Shown here: piece by piece, positions 49,211-58,276 of the stretch | Layout: each line of letters opens with the position of its first letter | Numbering within the stretch: the stretch's first letter is position 1 | Origin: Humidesulfovibrio mexicanus | GTDB lineage: Bacteria; Desulfobacterota; Desulfovibrionia; Desulfovibrionales; Desulfovibrionaceae | Length of the DNA: 64,000 nt | Reading direction: 5' to 3' | NCBI RefSeq assembly: GCF_900188225.1 | Contig: NZ_FZOC01000001.1 | Coordinates: 246,586 to 310,585, forward strand | Made by a program: the position numbers and the translations under genes | The notes under the pieces: generated by a model | Told to the model about the DNA's origin: nothing | The model's database searches: none | What the model saw: the letters and a program-made list of their open reading frames with translations, nothing else

Positions 49211-50257
49211 ATGCAAACGCCAATGACCACAGCATCCGAACGCATTGAGGCCGTCCGCACACGGCTGGGCAAGCGTCTTGCCATCCTAGGCCACCACTAC
49301 CAGGCCGATGCGGTCATCCGTCATGTGGACTTCCAGGGCGACAGCCTGGAGCTCTCCCGCAAGGTGGACGGCCTGGCCGCAGAGCACATCGTGTTCTGCG
49401 GTGTGTATTTCATGGCCGAAAGCGCCGTGGCCCTTGCCCGACCAGGCCAAAAGGTGCACATCCCCGATGCCAGCGCCACCTGTCCCATGGCGGAAATGGC
49501 CCCGGCCCAACACCTTGCCGACGTGCTGGACGGGCTGCGCGCCCAAGGCCGCCTTGTCATCCCACTGGCCTACGTGAACTCCAGCGCCGAGGTGAAGGCC
49601 ATCTGCGGCCTGTACGGCGGCAGCGTGTGCACCAGCGCAAACGCGCGCACCATGCTTGAATGGGCGCTTACCCAGGGCGACGCCGTGCTGTTTTTGCCGG
49701 ATAAGAACCTGGGGGCCAACACGGCGAATCAGTTGGGCATTGCGAAGGACGAACGCCTTGCGGTGGACATCCGCTCAGGGCACCAGCCCGCGGATCCCCA
49801 AAAGGCGGCTCGCGCCCGGCTGCTGCTCTGGCCCGGCTGCTGCGCCATCCACCACATGCTGCACACCCGGCATGTGGACGCGATGCGCGCGGCCATGCCC
49901 GGCGTGCGCGTGGTGGTGCATCCCGAATGCTCCCCGGCCGTGGTCCGCGCAGCGGACAGCGCAGGCTCCACCTCGCACATCATCCGCTACTGCGAGCAGG
50001 CCAAGCCCGGCAGCGCCATCGCCGTGGGCACTGAGGACAACCTGGTGCTGCGGCTGGCCGGGCTGCACAAGGCCCAGGGCAAGACCATCGTCCCGCTCAA
50101 ACCCGGCACCCTCTGTTCCAATATGGCCAAGATCACCGAGGAACGCCTGGCGGAACTGCTGGAACGCCTGGAGACCGCCGTCCCCCTCGCCTTGCCGGAC
50201 GACGTGGCCAAGCAGTCTCGCGTGGCGCTCACCAGGATGCTCGACATCTGCTCCTGA
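49211..50257 (+). CDS. nadA: quinolinate synthase
   Basis: NadA condenses iminoaspartate with dihydroxyacetone phosphate to give quinolinate, using a 4Fe-4S cluster. The 348-residue product carries the three cluster Cys residues: C91 in DASATCPMA, C211 in WPGCCAIHH and C302 in GTLCSNMAKI. Other motifs are ILGHHYQ, YVNSSAEVKA and LPDKNLGANTA. The cluster is oxygen-sensitive, in keeping with an anaerobe. It follows nadC by 8 bases, with AGAGG upstream of the ATG at 49211; a second ATG at 49223 is possible. Confidence 0.96.
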   Translation: MQTPMTTASERIEAVRTRLGKRLAILGHHYQADAVIRHVDFQGDSLELSRKVDGLAAEHIVFCGVYFMAESAVALARPGQKVHIPDASATCPMAEMAPAQHLADVLDGLRAQGRLVIPLAYVNSSAEVKAICGLYGGSVCTSANARTMLEWALTQGDAVLFLPDKNLGANTANQLGIAKDERLAVDIRSGHQPADPQKAARARLLLWPGCCAIHHMLHTRHVDAMRAAMPGVRVVVHPECSPAVVRAADSAGSTSHIIRYCEQAKPGSAIAVGTEDNLVLRLAGLHKAQGKTIVPLKPGTLCSNMAKITEERLAELLERLETAVPLALPDDVAKQSRVALTRMLDICS

Positions 50258-50306
50258 CGCCTCAGGCTCGTCAAGGCGCGCGGCCCCAGGCCGACAAAGG
50301 ATCGCC

Positions 50307-51899
50307 ATGAACGACTACCGCCTCAAGACCGACGTGCTCGTCATCGGGTCCGGCATCGCCGGGTCCATCGCCGCGCTCAACCTGGCCGAATCCGGGGCTG
50401 ACGTGACGCTCATCACAGCGGGCGACGATTTGTTCTCCGGCAACACACGGTTGGCGCAGGGCGGCATCGTGTTCCACTCCGGCGACGACGACCCCGGCAT
50501 CCTCGAACGTGACATCCTGAACGCTGGCTGGAAGCAGAACTATCTGCGCGCCGTGCGCTACCTGTGCCACAAGGGTCCGAAAGTCCTTCAAAAAACCCTT
50601 ATCGACGCCTACCATGTCCCCTTCGCCCACCGCGATTCGGACTCCTGGTACTTCACCCGCGAGGGCGGGCACAGCGTGGCGCGCATCCTTTACGCCAAGG
50701 ACCACACCGGCCTCACCATCATGGAGCGCCTCACCCAGGCAGTGAGCGAAAACCCGAACATCCTCGTGCTCACCCGCCGCACGGCCATCGACCTCTTGAC
50801 CACGCACCACCACGCCACCCATCTGGACTTCAAGTACAACCTCTCCAACCAGTGCGTGGGCGCCTACGTGTTCAACGAGACCCTGGGCCAAGTGGAGATC
50901 ATTCTGTCGAGCTTCACCGTGCTGGCCACGGGCGGGGCCGGGCGCATCTTCCTCCACAGCACCAACTCCAAAGAAGCCATCGGCTCCGGACTGTCCATGG
51001 CGCACCGCGCCGGAGCGAAGCTGCACAACCTCGAATACGTGCAGTTCCACCCCACGGCGTACTACCAGGGCGCCAAGCGCTTCGACAGGCGCTTCCTCAT
51101 CTCCGAGGCCGTGCGCGGCGAGGGGGCGCGTCTGGTGAACGCCTCTGGCGAGGCTTTTATGGCGCGCTACGACCAACGCGCCGACCTGGCACCGCGCGAC
51201 ATCGTGACCCGCGCCATCATGGCCGAACTGTTGCGCACCGGCGACGACTGCGTGTACCTCGACACCACCAGCGGAATGCGCGAGGACGTATCCGAACGCT
51301 TCCCGACCATTTTCGAAAAATGCCTGTCGCAAGGCCACGACATGCGGTACACGCCCATCCCCGTAGTGCCCGCGGCGCACTACTTCTGCGGCGGCATTCT
51401 GGTGGACACCCGCGGCCGCACCACCCTGGAGCGCCTGTACGCCGCAGGGGAATGCACCTGCACCGGCGTGCACGGGGCCAACCGGCTCGCCAGCACCTCG
51501 CTGCTTGAGGGAATGCTGTGGGGCTACAGCGCCGCGCAGGAGATCACCAAACGCCTAGGCGCTAAGTGGCGGCTCACCAGAAAGCTCATGGACGCCATAC
51601 CGGACTGGCAGAACCCCGGCGACATCCACAACGAGGATCCGGCGCTCATCGCGCAGGACTGGGCCACCATCCGCAACACCATGTGGAACTACGTGGGCAT
51701 CATCCGCTCCACCGCGCGCCTGCGCCGCGCCTTCGAAGACCTGCGCACGCTCTCCAAGAACATGCACGACTTCTACCGCCAGACGCCCATCAGCAAGCCC
51801 ATCATCGACCTGTTCCACGGCTGCCAGACGGCCTACGTTGTCACCCAGGCGGCCATGAGGAACAAGACGAGTCAGGGGTGCCATTACCGGGTGGATTAG
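50307..51899 (+). CDS. nadB: L-aspartate oxidase
   Basis: NadB oxidises L-aspartate to iminoaspartate for NadA, with FAD, and can use fumarate as acceptor in anaerobes. The 530-residue product begins with the FAD-binding Rossmann motif VLVIGSGIAGSIAALNLAES. It carries the flavoprotein motifs NTRLAQGGIVF, LATGGAGRIF, EYVQFHPTAYY and GEGARLVNASGEAF, and ends with the GECTCTGVHGANRLASTSL element and a C-terminal helical domain. The start at 50307 is preceded by AAAGGATCG, 49 bases after nadA. An upstream in-frame extension runs inside nadA and is not used. Confidence 0.95.
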   Translation: MNDYRLKTDVLVIGSGIAGSIAALNLAESGADVTLITAGDDLFSGNTRLAQGGIVFHSGDDDPGILERDILNAGWKQNYLRAVRYLCHKGPKVLQKTLIDAYHVPFAHRDSDSWYFTREGGHSVARILYAKDHTGLTIMERLTQAVSENPNILVLTRRTAIDLLTTHHHATHLDFKYNLSNQCVGAYVFNETLGQVEIILSSFTVLATGGAGRIFLHSTNSKEAIGSGLSMAHRAGAKLHNLEYVQFHPTAYYQGAKRFDRRFLISEAVRGEGARLVNASGEAFMARYDQRADLAPRDIVTRAIMAELLRTGDDCVYLDTTSGMREDVSERFPTIFEKCLSQGHDMRYTPIPVVPAAHYFCGGILVDTRGRTTLERLYAAGECTCTGVHGANRLASTSLLEGMLWGYSAAQEITKRLGAKWRLTRKLMDAIPDWQNPGDIHNEDPALIAQDWATIRNTMWNYVGIIRSTARLRRAFEDLRTLSKNMHDFYRQTPISKPIIDLFHGCQTAYVVTQAAMRNKTSQGCHYRVD

Positions 51900-51926
51900 G
51901 CGGACAGCCCCCCGCTCCCCCAACGC

Positions 51927-51960
51927 AAAAAGCCCGCCACCGGCGAACCGGGGCGGGCTT
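51927..51960 (-). terminator. terminator at the rpsT/nadB junction
   Basis: AAGCCCGCC (51930-51938) pairs with GGCGGGCTT (51952-51960), with CCGG/CCGG extending the stem inside. On the minus strand the stem is followed by five T (51931-51927), so it terminates rpsT. It may also slow transcription from nadB, although no T run follows on that side. Confidence 0.8.
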
Positions 51961-51984
51961 CGTCGTTTCGACGGGGGCGGAAGC

Positions 51985-52251
51985 TTAGGCGGAGAGCTTG
52001 TTGATGGCGCCCTGCAGACGGGCGATGCAACGGCCGGCCTTCTTCCAGTGGATGACCTTCTTGGACGCGGCCTTGTCCAGCACGGAGCTGGCGGTGACGA
52101 GCGCCGCGGTGGCCTTCTCCGCGCTCTTCTCGGCCAGGGCCTGACGCACGGCCTTCACCACATTTTTGATGCGGGTCTTGACGGCCTTGTTACGGGCCTG
52201 GCGCTTAAGGCTCTGACGATGTCTCTTCAAGGCGGAAGTATGATTGGCCAA
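51985..52251 (-). CDS. rpsT: 30S ribosomal protein S20 (TTG start)
   Basis: S20 is an 88-residue basic helical protein that binds 16S rRNA. Its sequence [20 protein letters not shown], then [14 protein letters not shown] and [24 protein letters not shown] segments, matches the family. The start is a TTG at 52251-52249 with AGGAGA about 9 bases upstream on the coding strand; the longer frame upstream would run through the leader. E. coli rpsT also uses a non-ATG start as part of autoregulation, which may be a parallel. Its own promoter and leader hairpin lie just upstream. Confidence 0.93.
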   Translation of the reverse strand: MANHTSALKRHRQSLKRQARNKAVKTRIKNVVKAVRQALAEKSAEKATAALVTASSVLDKAASKKVIHWKKAGRCIARLQGAINKLSA

Positions 52252-52287
52252 GGCTCTATCTCCTGATTCTTTTTTGTGTTGTTCGTT

Positions 52288-52340
52288 CTCGACTCCTGGT
52301 CGAGAGGGGTTGCTTAAACTCAATGGGCCGGGCTTGTCAA
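52288..52340 (-). promoter_or_regulatory. rpsT promoter with leader hairpin and -35 palindrome
   Basis: On the minus strand TTGACA (52340-52335) and TTTAAG (52318-52313) are 16 bases apart. The expected start is near 52306. A hairpin CTCGAC/GTCGAG (52304-52288) would form at the very 5' end of the message, with AGGAG in its loop region. The -35 box lies inside the perfect dyad GGGCTTGACAAGCCC (52344-52330). Confidence 0.6.
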
Positions 52341-52358
52341 GCCCCTGCGCCCTGCTTC

Positions 52359-54455
52359 CTACACTTGCAGCGCGCCGAAGTCGGCCACGGCCTTCATCCT
52401 ATCCACAAGCGTGAACAGCATGTTCAAACGGTTTTGGCGCAGGGCCGCATCCTCGGCCATCACCATCACGTTGTCGAAAAAACCGTCCACCACGGGCCGC
52501 AGTTCCAGCAGCTGCGACAGCACGCCCGCGAAGTCCCCGGCGTTCCACAGTTCCTCGAAGCGGGGCGCTGTCTCGGCCAGGGCGCGGGCAAGCTCCTTTT
52601 CCTCCGGGGCCTCCAGCAGGGCCTGGTCCACCGTGGCGGAGAGCGCCACGCCCGCCTCGGCCCCCTGCTTGCGAATGATGTTGTCCGCGCGCTTGAAGGT
52701 GAGCACGGCCTGCTCGTACTCCGCGCTGCGGCTGAAGGCGGAAAGCGCGTCGAAGCGCAGTTTGAGGGTCTTGATGTCGGTGAAGCCCGCGCCAAGGGCG
52801 GCGTCGGCCACGCGGCTGTCGCCCTCGCCGCTGGCGAACAGCGCGCGCAGGCGCTGGCCGAAGAATTCCAGCATCTTGGCATGGGCGTCCGCCGGGGCCA
52901 GCTTCCACTTCACGTTCTCATACCCGGCCTGCGCCCAGGCGAGCAAGTCATCGAGCTTGAGGTTGAGGCCGTGCTCCATGACGATGCGGCTGACGCCGAG
53001 CACCGCGCGCCGCAGCCCGTAAGGGTCTGCCGCTCCGGTGGGGATGTTGCCCAGGCCAAAGCACCCGGCCAGGGTGTCCAGCTTGTCGGCCATGGCCAAA
53101 AGCGCGCCTGGCAAGGTGGAGGGGACAGGCGAATCCGGTCCGGCGGGCAGGTACTGCTCGGCCACGGCCTGGGCCACGATCTCGCTCTCGCCCTTTTTGC
53201 GCGCGTAGATGCCGCCCATGACGCCCTGCAGGCTGTCGAACTCGTACACCATCTCGCTCATAAGGTCGGCCTTGGCCAACCGACCGGCACGCGCCATGGC
53301 CTCCGCGTCCACCCCGCAGGCCTCGCCCAGCGTGCGGCAGAGCTTCTCCAGGCGGCGGGACTTGTCGCCCATGCTGCCCAGGGGACCGAGGAACACAACG
53401 CTGTCGAGCTTGGTCAGCCAATGGTCGAGTTTGGCCTCAAGGTCGGCCTCCCAGAAGAAGCGGGCGTCCTCCAGCCTGGCCTTCAAGACGCGCTCCCAGC
53501 CCTTCTTGACCACGGCCATGTCCGTGGGCTCGATGTTCAGTGTGGTGAGAAAGAACGGCAAGAGGTTGCCGTCGGCCCCCGCCTGCGAGGAGACGATGCC
53601 GAAACTCTTTTGATGGCTCTGCATGGACGTGAGCAACACCTGCGCGGGCAGTTCCAGGTACAACCGCGCGAACTCGCCCAAAATGGGGCGCGGATATTCC
53701 ACAAGGTTGGCGACTTCCAAGAGCAGGCCCTGGTCCCAGACCACGCTGCCGCCCAGGCTTGCGGCCAGCCGATCCCCCTCGCTCTTGACCAGCTCCAGAC
53801 GCTCGCGGGCGTCCAGAACCACCTTGGCGTGATCGCGAATAGTGTCGAAGTAGTCGGCGGCGCTCTCCAGGGTCCAGGGGCCGGGGCCGAGCACGCGGTG
53901 GCCGTGGGTGACGCGGCCGGAGGTCAGGCCCGCTATCTCGATGGGCACCACGTCGGCGTCGAGCAGGGCCAGCACCCAACGCAGGGGGCGGCCGAAAAGG
54001 AAGTCCAGGCTGCCCCACTTCATGCGCTTGGGAAAGGACAGGGACTTGAAGGCGTTGAGACACAGGCCGGGCAGGATGTCCAGCGTCTTGCCGCCGCCGA
54101 CCTTCTTGCGCGCGGCCAGATACTCGCCCTTGGGCGTCTGCTGCACGAAAAGATCGGCCTCGGCCACGCCCTGGGTCTTGGCAAAGCCCTCGCCCGCCTT
54201 GGTCAGCTTGCCGTCCGCGTAGGCAATCCGGACGGGCGGCCCGGAAATGACCTCCTCTTCCTGACGCTGGACCAAGGACAAAGCGGACACGTGCGCCACA
54301 AGCCGCCGTGGCGTTGCAAAGGCGCGTACGCCGCCATGGTCTATCCGCGCCTCGGCCAGCAGGCGCTCAAACAATTCCACGAGTTCCTCGCCCAGGCGCG
54401 GAACAAAACGCGCGGGCATCTCCTCGGTGCCAATCTCAAGAATGAATTCGGACAT
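52359..54455 (-). CDS. glyS: glycyl-tRNA synthetase beta subunit
   Basis: The 698-residue beta subunit provides tRNA binding in the alpha2-beta2 class II glycyl-tRNA synthetase found in most bacteria. It starts [20 protein letters not shown], has the middle motifs [16 protein letters not shown] and [20 protein letters not shown], the [20 protein letters not shown] region, and a C-terminal anticodon-binding-like domain ([19 protein letters not shown]). It follows glyQ by 18 bases. The usual length and the intact start motif make the call secure. Confidence 0.97.
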   Translation of the reverse strand: MSEFILEIGTEEMPARFVPRLGEELVELFERLLAEARIDHGGVRAFATPRRLVAHVSALSLVQRQEEEVISGPPVRIAYADGKLTKAGEGFAKTQGVAEADLFVQQTPKGEYLAARKKVGGGKTLDILPGLCLNAFKSLSFPKRMKWGSLDFLFGRPLRWVLALLDADVVPIEIAGLTSGRVTHGHRVLGPGPWTLESAADYFDTIRDHAKVVLDARERLELVKSEGDRLAASLGGSVVWDQGLLLEVANLVEYPRPILGEFARLYLELPAQVLLTSMQSHQKSFGIVSSQAGADGNLLPFFLTTLNIEPTDMAVVKKGWERVLKARLEDARFFWEADLEAKLDHWLTKLDSVVFLGPLGSMGDKSRRLEKLCRTLGEACGVDAEAMARAGRLAKADLMSEMVYEFDSLQGVMGGIYARKKGESEIVAQAVAEQYLPAGPDSPVPSTLPGALLAMADKLDTLAGCFGLGNIPTGAADPYGLRRAVLGVSRIVMEHGLNLKLDDLLAWAQAGYENVKWKLAPADAHAKMLEFFGQRLRALFASGEGDSRVADAALGAGFTDIKTLKLRFDALSAFSRSAEYEQAVLTFKRADNIIRKQGAEAGVALSATVDQALLEAPEEKELARALAETAPRFEELWNAGDFAGVLSQLLELRPVVDGFFDNVMVMAEDAALRQNRLNMLFTLVDRMKAVADFGALQV

Positions 54456-54473
54456 ATATCGTCTCGCTTCCGG

Positions 54474-55349
54474 CTATTTGGCGGTTTCAAGCATGGGGTA
54501 GCCCAGTGTCTCGCGCTGGGCGGCATACAGGGCGGCGATGGAAGAGGCCAGGGCGCGCACACGTCCGATGTAGGCGGTGCGTTCGGTGATGGAGATGGCC
54601 CCGCGCGCATCGAGCAGGTTGAAGGTGTGCGAGCACTTGAGGCAGTAGTCATAGGCCGGCCAGGGCACCCCGGCCTCGCAGAGCTTTTTGCACTCAGCCT
54701 CGAACTTGTTGAACATGTCGAGCAGCATGGCGGCGTCGGAAAGCTCGAAGTTGTACCTGGACTGCTCCACCTCATTCTGGTGGTACACATGCCCGTAGGT
54801 CACGCGATCGTTCCACAAGAGGTCGTAGACGCTCTCCTTCTCCTGCAGATACATGGAGATGCGCTCAAGACCGTAGGTGATCTCCACGCTGGTGGGGAAG
54901 AGATCTATGCCGCCAACCTGCTGAAAATACGTGAACTGGGTCACCTCCATGCCGTTGAGCCAAACCTCCCAGCCCAGGCCCCAGGCGCCCAGCGTGGGCG
55001 ACTCCCAGTCGTCCTCCACAAAGCGGATGTCGTGGGCGGCAGGGTCGATGCCCAGCGCCCGCAGGGAGTCGAGGTACAGGTCCTGCACGTTGTCGGGAGA
55101 AGGCTTCAGGATCACCTGGAATTGATAGTAGTGCTGCAGGCGGTTGGGGTTTTCGCCGTAGCGGCCGTCGGTGGGACGGCGCGAGGGCTCGACGTAGCAC
55201 ACGTTCCAGGGCTCCGGACCGATGACACGAAAGAAGGTGGAGGGATTGAAGGTGCCCGCGCCGCATTCAATATCAAAGGGCTGCACCATGACGCAGCCCC
55301 GGTCGGTCCAGTAGCGTTGCAGGGTCTGGATAACATTCTGGAAGTTCAT
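54474..55349 (-). CDS. glyQ: glycyl-tRNA synthetase alpha subunit
   Basis: The 291-residue alpha subunit carries the catalytic core of the tetrameric synthetase. It starts [20 protein letters not shown], followed by [20 protein letters not shown], the class II motif 2 region [19 protein letters not shown] and the motif [20 protein letters not shown]. The ATG at 55349 is preceded by TGGAGATGG on the coding strand; an in-frame extension upstream overlaps recO and is not used. It forms the glyQ-glyS pair. Confidence 0.97.
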   Translation of the reverse strand: MNFQNVIQTLQRYWTDRGCVMVQPFDIECGAGTFNPSTFFRVIGPEPWNVCYVEPSRRPTDGRYGENPNRLQHYYQFQVILKPSPDNVQDLYLDSLRALGIDPAAHDIRFVEDDWESPTLGAWGLGWEVWLNGMEVTQFTYFQQVGGIDLFPTSVEITYGLERISMYLQEKESVYDLLWNDRVTYGHVYHQNEVEQSRYNFELSDAAMLLDMFNKFEAECKKLCEAGVPWPAYDYCLKCSHTFNLLDARGAISITERTAYIGRVRALASSIAALYAAQRETLGYPMLETAK

Positions 55350-55363
55350 ACCATCTCCAAAAC

Positions 55364-56158
55364 CTAGATTTTTCTGTATGTTCCATTTTCCCAGCGCAGC
55401 CCAAGGTGCCACGCCACAAAGCGGTCCACTACGCGAGAGAGTTCGCGACGCATCTCCGGCTCCAGCGCGAGTCTGGGCCAGTCGGCCGGTCGGCTCTGGC
55501 CGATCCATTCCAACACGCGCGCGGAGCCGGTGCTCAACGTTTCCGCAGGGCAATCACCGCAGAGGCCGCACACCAAACCACCCCGCTCCACAGAAAACGC
55601 CAAGCGCCGAGAAAATTCGCGGCCATCATCCTTAAACAAAGCAGATGCTGCGAGGCTGTCCTCATGCTCCAGCACAGGACGCCCACAGCGGACGCACAAA
55701 GACAGATCCGGCTTGAGCCCCTGCTCGAAGGTCAGCTTGGCCTTGAACAACAGCGGCAGCATTTCCGCCCCAACGCTGTGGGCCTCCAGCGTGGAAAGCG
55801 TCTCCAGGAGCAGGTCGAACACCGGCCGCGCACCATCCGGCCCCAGTTGCACGGCCTCGACAAACTTGAGGCAATGGGCCACCATTCCCAGCTTGCGCGC
55901 ATCGGCCCGCAGGCCGGGGTGGGCGTGGAGCAGCACCCCCTCCTGCAACACGTTGTACGATCCCCGTCTGCTCAATTCCACACGAAACGAGGCCAGCGCC
56001 AATGGATCAAGGCAGCCGCAAAACCGTCTCCGGCTTTTGCTGCCGCCAAAGGCGAAGGCGGAGATGACCCCGCGTCCCGCGCAAAAAAGCCTCAGCCAGA
56101 CATCGTTTTCCCGAAACCGGCCCACCTTGAGCACAAGGGCCTTTTCGGTGAACTCCAT
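55364..56158 (-). CDS. recO: DNA repair protein RecO
   Basis: RecO with RecR loads RecA onto SSB-coated single-stranded DNA in gap repair. The 264-residue product has an N-terminal OB-fold ([35 protein letters not shown]) and a helical C-terminal part with a four-Cys zinc site (CVRCG and CGLCGDC). It lies 9 bases after the rodZ-like gene and 14 bases before glyQ, a gene order seen in several deltaproteobacteria (my recollection). Confidence 0.9.
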   Translation of the reverse strand: MEFTEKALVLKVGRFRENDVWLRLFCAGRGVISAFAFGGSKSRRRFCGCLDPLALASFRVELSRRGSYNVLQEGVLLHAHPGLRADARKLGMVAHCLKFVEAVQLGPDGARPVFDLLLETLSTLEAHSVGAEMLPLLFKAKLTFEQGLKPDLSLCVRCGRPVLEHEDSLAASALFKDDGREFSRRLAFSVERGGLVCGLCGDCPAETLSTGSARVLEWIGQSRPADWPRLALEPEMRRELSRVVDRFVAWHLGLRWENGTYRKI

Positions 56159-56167
56159 TCCGGCCTC

Positions 56168-57223
56168 CTAGCGGCCCCCGATCTCCAGCGTGGCGGTCTG
56201 TCCCCGCTGCCCCTCGTAGGGGTAGGGAGAGCCGTTGAGCCGGAAGCTCACCCCGCCCGCGTTGCCCAGCCGCACGCGCGCCAGCTTGGCAAACTCAAAG
56301 CGTCGGCTGTCGCCATCGCGGATGATGAAGGTCTTGCGGCGCTGGCCCTCGCTCACCTCCACCCAGCAAATGGAGCCGGGCTTGGCGATGACCACGAGCT
56401 CCTGCATTGCGGAAGCGGGCGTCTCTGGCGCGTTCTGCTGCTTGCGCGAAACCTCTACAGAGGACATGGGCACAGTGGGCTGGCCTTGCGTCGCCGCAGG
56501 CGCAGGCGCAACGGAAGGCTCGAAAACCGGGACAAGCGGAGCCGCACTTGCGTTGGCGTCGGGCGAAGTTGCCGCCGACGGCTCGGCAAAGGCCGCCGTA
56601 TCCGTGGCGTTGACATCCGCCGCGGCAGCTTCCGTGGCGTTGCTGGCTGTGGCGTTGTCTTCCGTCGCGTTGGCCGCCACCGGAGGCTGCTGGTCCATCT
56701 CCGAACGGATGCGCTGGCACTGGTTGAAGGTCAAAACGCCGAGTCCGATCATGGCCAGCAGCAGCAGCCACGGCCACAGGCGACGAGGCTTGTCCGGCTT
56801 GGACAGCGGCGTACCGGGAGCCGACCGGCCCTCATCCTCCGCCTCGCCGCCCTTGGGGGCTTGTGGTGGAGCGGAAACGGCATCGGCGTCCGCCACATCG
56901 TTCTGGGAGACGACGCCGCGCTCTTCCGCGAGGGGTTCTGCCGAAGCCGCAGGCGTCGGACGTTGCGGAATGTAGCCGGAATCGCCATCGGACTGCTGGT
57001 CAACCACGGCCACAAGCGGCTCGGCGTCAAGCCCGACCAGACGCGCATAATTGCGCACATACCCTTTGAGGTACACGGGGTGCGGCAGCTGGCCCACTTG
57101 GCCGTCCTCAAGGGCGACAAGATTGCGCCTGCTGATCTTGGTGGCGTCCATGACATCGCGCACGGACAGGCCGCGCCGTTCGCGTTCGATCTTGAGAAGG
57201 CCTCCCAATTCCTGCAAATTCAT
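56168..57223 (-). CDS. RodZ-like helix-turn-helix membrane protein
   Basis: RodZ links MreB to the elongation machinery. The 351-residue product has an N-terminal HTH domain (about residues 1-80; RERRGLSVRDVMDATKISRR, YVRNYARLVGLDAEPLV), an acidic cytoplasmic region and one membrane helix (about 146-168, RRLWPWLLLLAMIGLGVLTF). Then comes a long Ala/Asn/Thr-rich periplasmic linker and a C-terminal DUF4115-type beta domain (CWVEVSEGQRRKTFIIRDGD, LGNAGGVSFRLNG). The linker contains several N-x-T/S sequons. It precedes recO by 9 bases. Confidence 0.85.
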   Translation of the reverse strand: MNLQELGGLLKIERERRGLSVRDVMDATKISRRNLVALEDGQVGQLPHPVYLKGYVRNYARLVGLDAEPLVAVVDQQSDGDSGYIPQRPTPAASAEPLAEERGVVSQNDVADADAVSAPPQAPKGGEAEDEGRSAPGTPLSKPDKPRRLWPWLLLLAMIGLGVLTFNQCQRIRSEMDQQPPVAANATEDNATASNATEAAAADVNATDTAAFAEPSAATSPDANASAAPLVPVFEPSVAPAPAATQGQPTVPMSSVEVSRKQQNAPETPASAMQELVVIAKPGSICWVEVSEGQRRKTFIIRDGDSRRFEFAKLARVRLGNAGGVSFRLNGSPYPYEGQRGQTATLEIGGR

Positions 57224-57253
57224 GTGCTCGCCTCGCCTCGACCCTTGCGGGTC

Positions 57254-58219
57254 CTACAGGTTCCGGTATTCCACGACCGCCTTCTCACGCAGCTTCTGCA
57301 TATATTCCTGGAATATCTTTTCGTATTTCGCCGCGTGCAGGGCCTGATAAATCTGTTCGCGCACAGAATCCAAAGGCAGCTGCTCGCCCTCTTTCAGGCT
57401 GAGCACCTGCAGCAGGCCGGCAAAATCCTGGACATGCACCGGCTCCGTAATCTGGCCAGGCTTCAGGCCGCCCAAGGCGGTGTTCCACTCCGGGGCCAAA
57501 TCCTTCCAGGCGATGAAGCCGATGTCCCCTCCATGGCCCGTTCCGGGGCCCTGCGAGTATTTGTCCACGGCCTCGGCAAAGGTTATTTGCCCGGATTCAA
57601 TGCGTTCCTTAAGCTCCTTGGCGGACATGTTGGCGGGCACAAGGATGATGGCCAGCTGGACCATGCTGTCCTTGGAGAACTCGGCCTTCCGCTGCTCGTA
57701 GGCCTGTTCCACTTCGCTATCGGTGACCACGACCTTGCTGGAAACCGCGCCGCCGATAAGGCGGTGGCGAATCATGTCGCGGCGCATGTTGCGCAAAAAG
57801 TCGTCGCGGGTCATGCGCTGGACGGCCAGCTGGCGTTTGAACTCATCGTCGGTGAGGTTCCGCTTGGTCATGAACTCCTTGACCTGCTGCTCCACCTCCT
57901 GGTCCGTCACCTTGAGCTTATAGCGGTCGGCGTCCTGCTCAATGAGTATGTCGTCAATCATCTGGTCGATGATCTTCCGGCGCAGGGTGGCGATTTGGCT
58001 GATCTCGTCGGTGCTGAGCTGTTGACCGCGGGTTTGTTCGTAAATCGGCCGCATACGCTCGTCGAGCTCGTACTTGGTGACGATCTTGCCGTTGACCACG
58101 GCGATGACCCCATCGACAACGGTATCGTCAGCCCGCGCGGAGACGCTCCAGCCGGACACGATAACAGGGGACAGGGTCAACACCAGGACCGCTGTCCGAA
58201 GCAATGCAGATGCGCGCAT
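57254..58219 (-). CDS. SurA-like periplasmic peptidyl-prolyl isomerase
   Basis: The 321-residue product has a signal peptide (about 1-31, ending SVSARADD) followed by a SurA-type N-terminal chaperone region (IAVVNGKIVTKYELDERMRP, EQQVKEFMTKRNLTDDEFKR). A single parvulin domain follows (FAEAVDKYSQGPGTGHGGDI, GFIAWKDLAPEWNTALGGLK). SurA assists folding of outer membrane proteins in the periplasm. E. coli SurA has two parvulin domains; this one has one. It starts at 58219, with AAAGGAACGTC upstream on the coding strand. It lies between mfd-side chaperone genes and the rodZ-like gene on the same strand. Confidence 0.87.
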   Translation of the reverse strand: MRASALLRTAVLVLTLSPVIVSGWSVSARADDTVVDGVIAVVNGKIVTKYELDERMRPIYEQTRGQQLSTDEISQIATLRRKIIDQMIDDILIEQDADRYKLKVTDQEVEQQVKEFMTKRNLTDDEFKRQLAVQRMTRDDFLRNMRRDMIRHRLIGGAVSSKVVVTDSEVEQAYEQRKAEFSKDSMVQLAIILVPANMSAKELKERIESGQITFAEAVDKYSQGPGTGHGGDIGFIAWKDLAPEWNTALGGLKPGQITEPVHVQDFAGLLQVLSLKEGEQLPLDSVREQIYQALHAAKYEKIFQEYMQKLREKAVVEYRNL

Positions 58220-58276
58220 GACGTTCCTTTCATTCACTGTTCTACACCGGTGCAAAGCCGATGCGTCCTGGGCACC

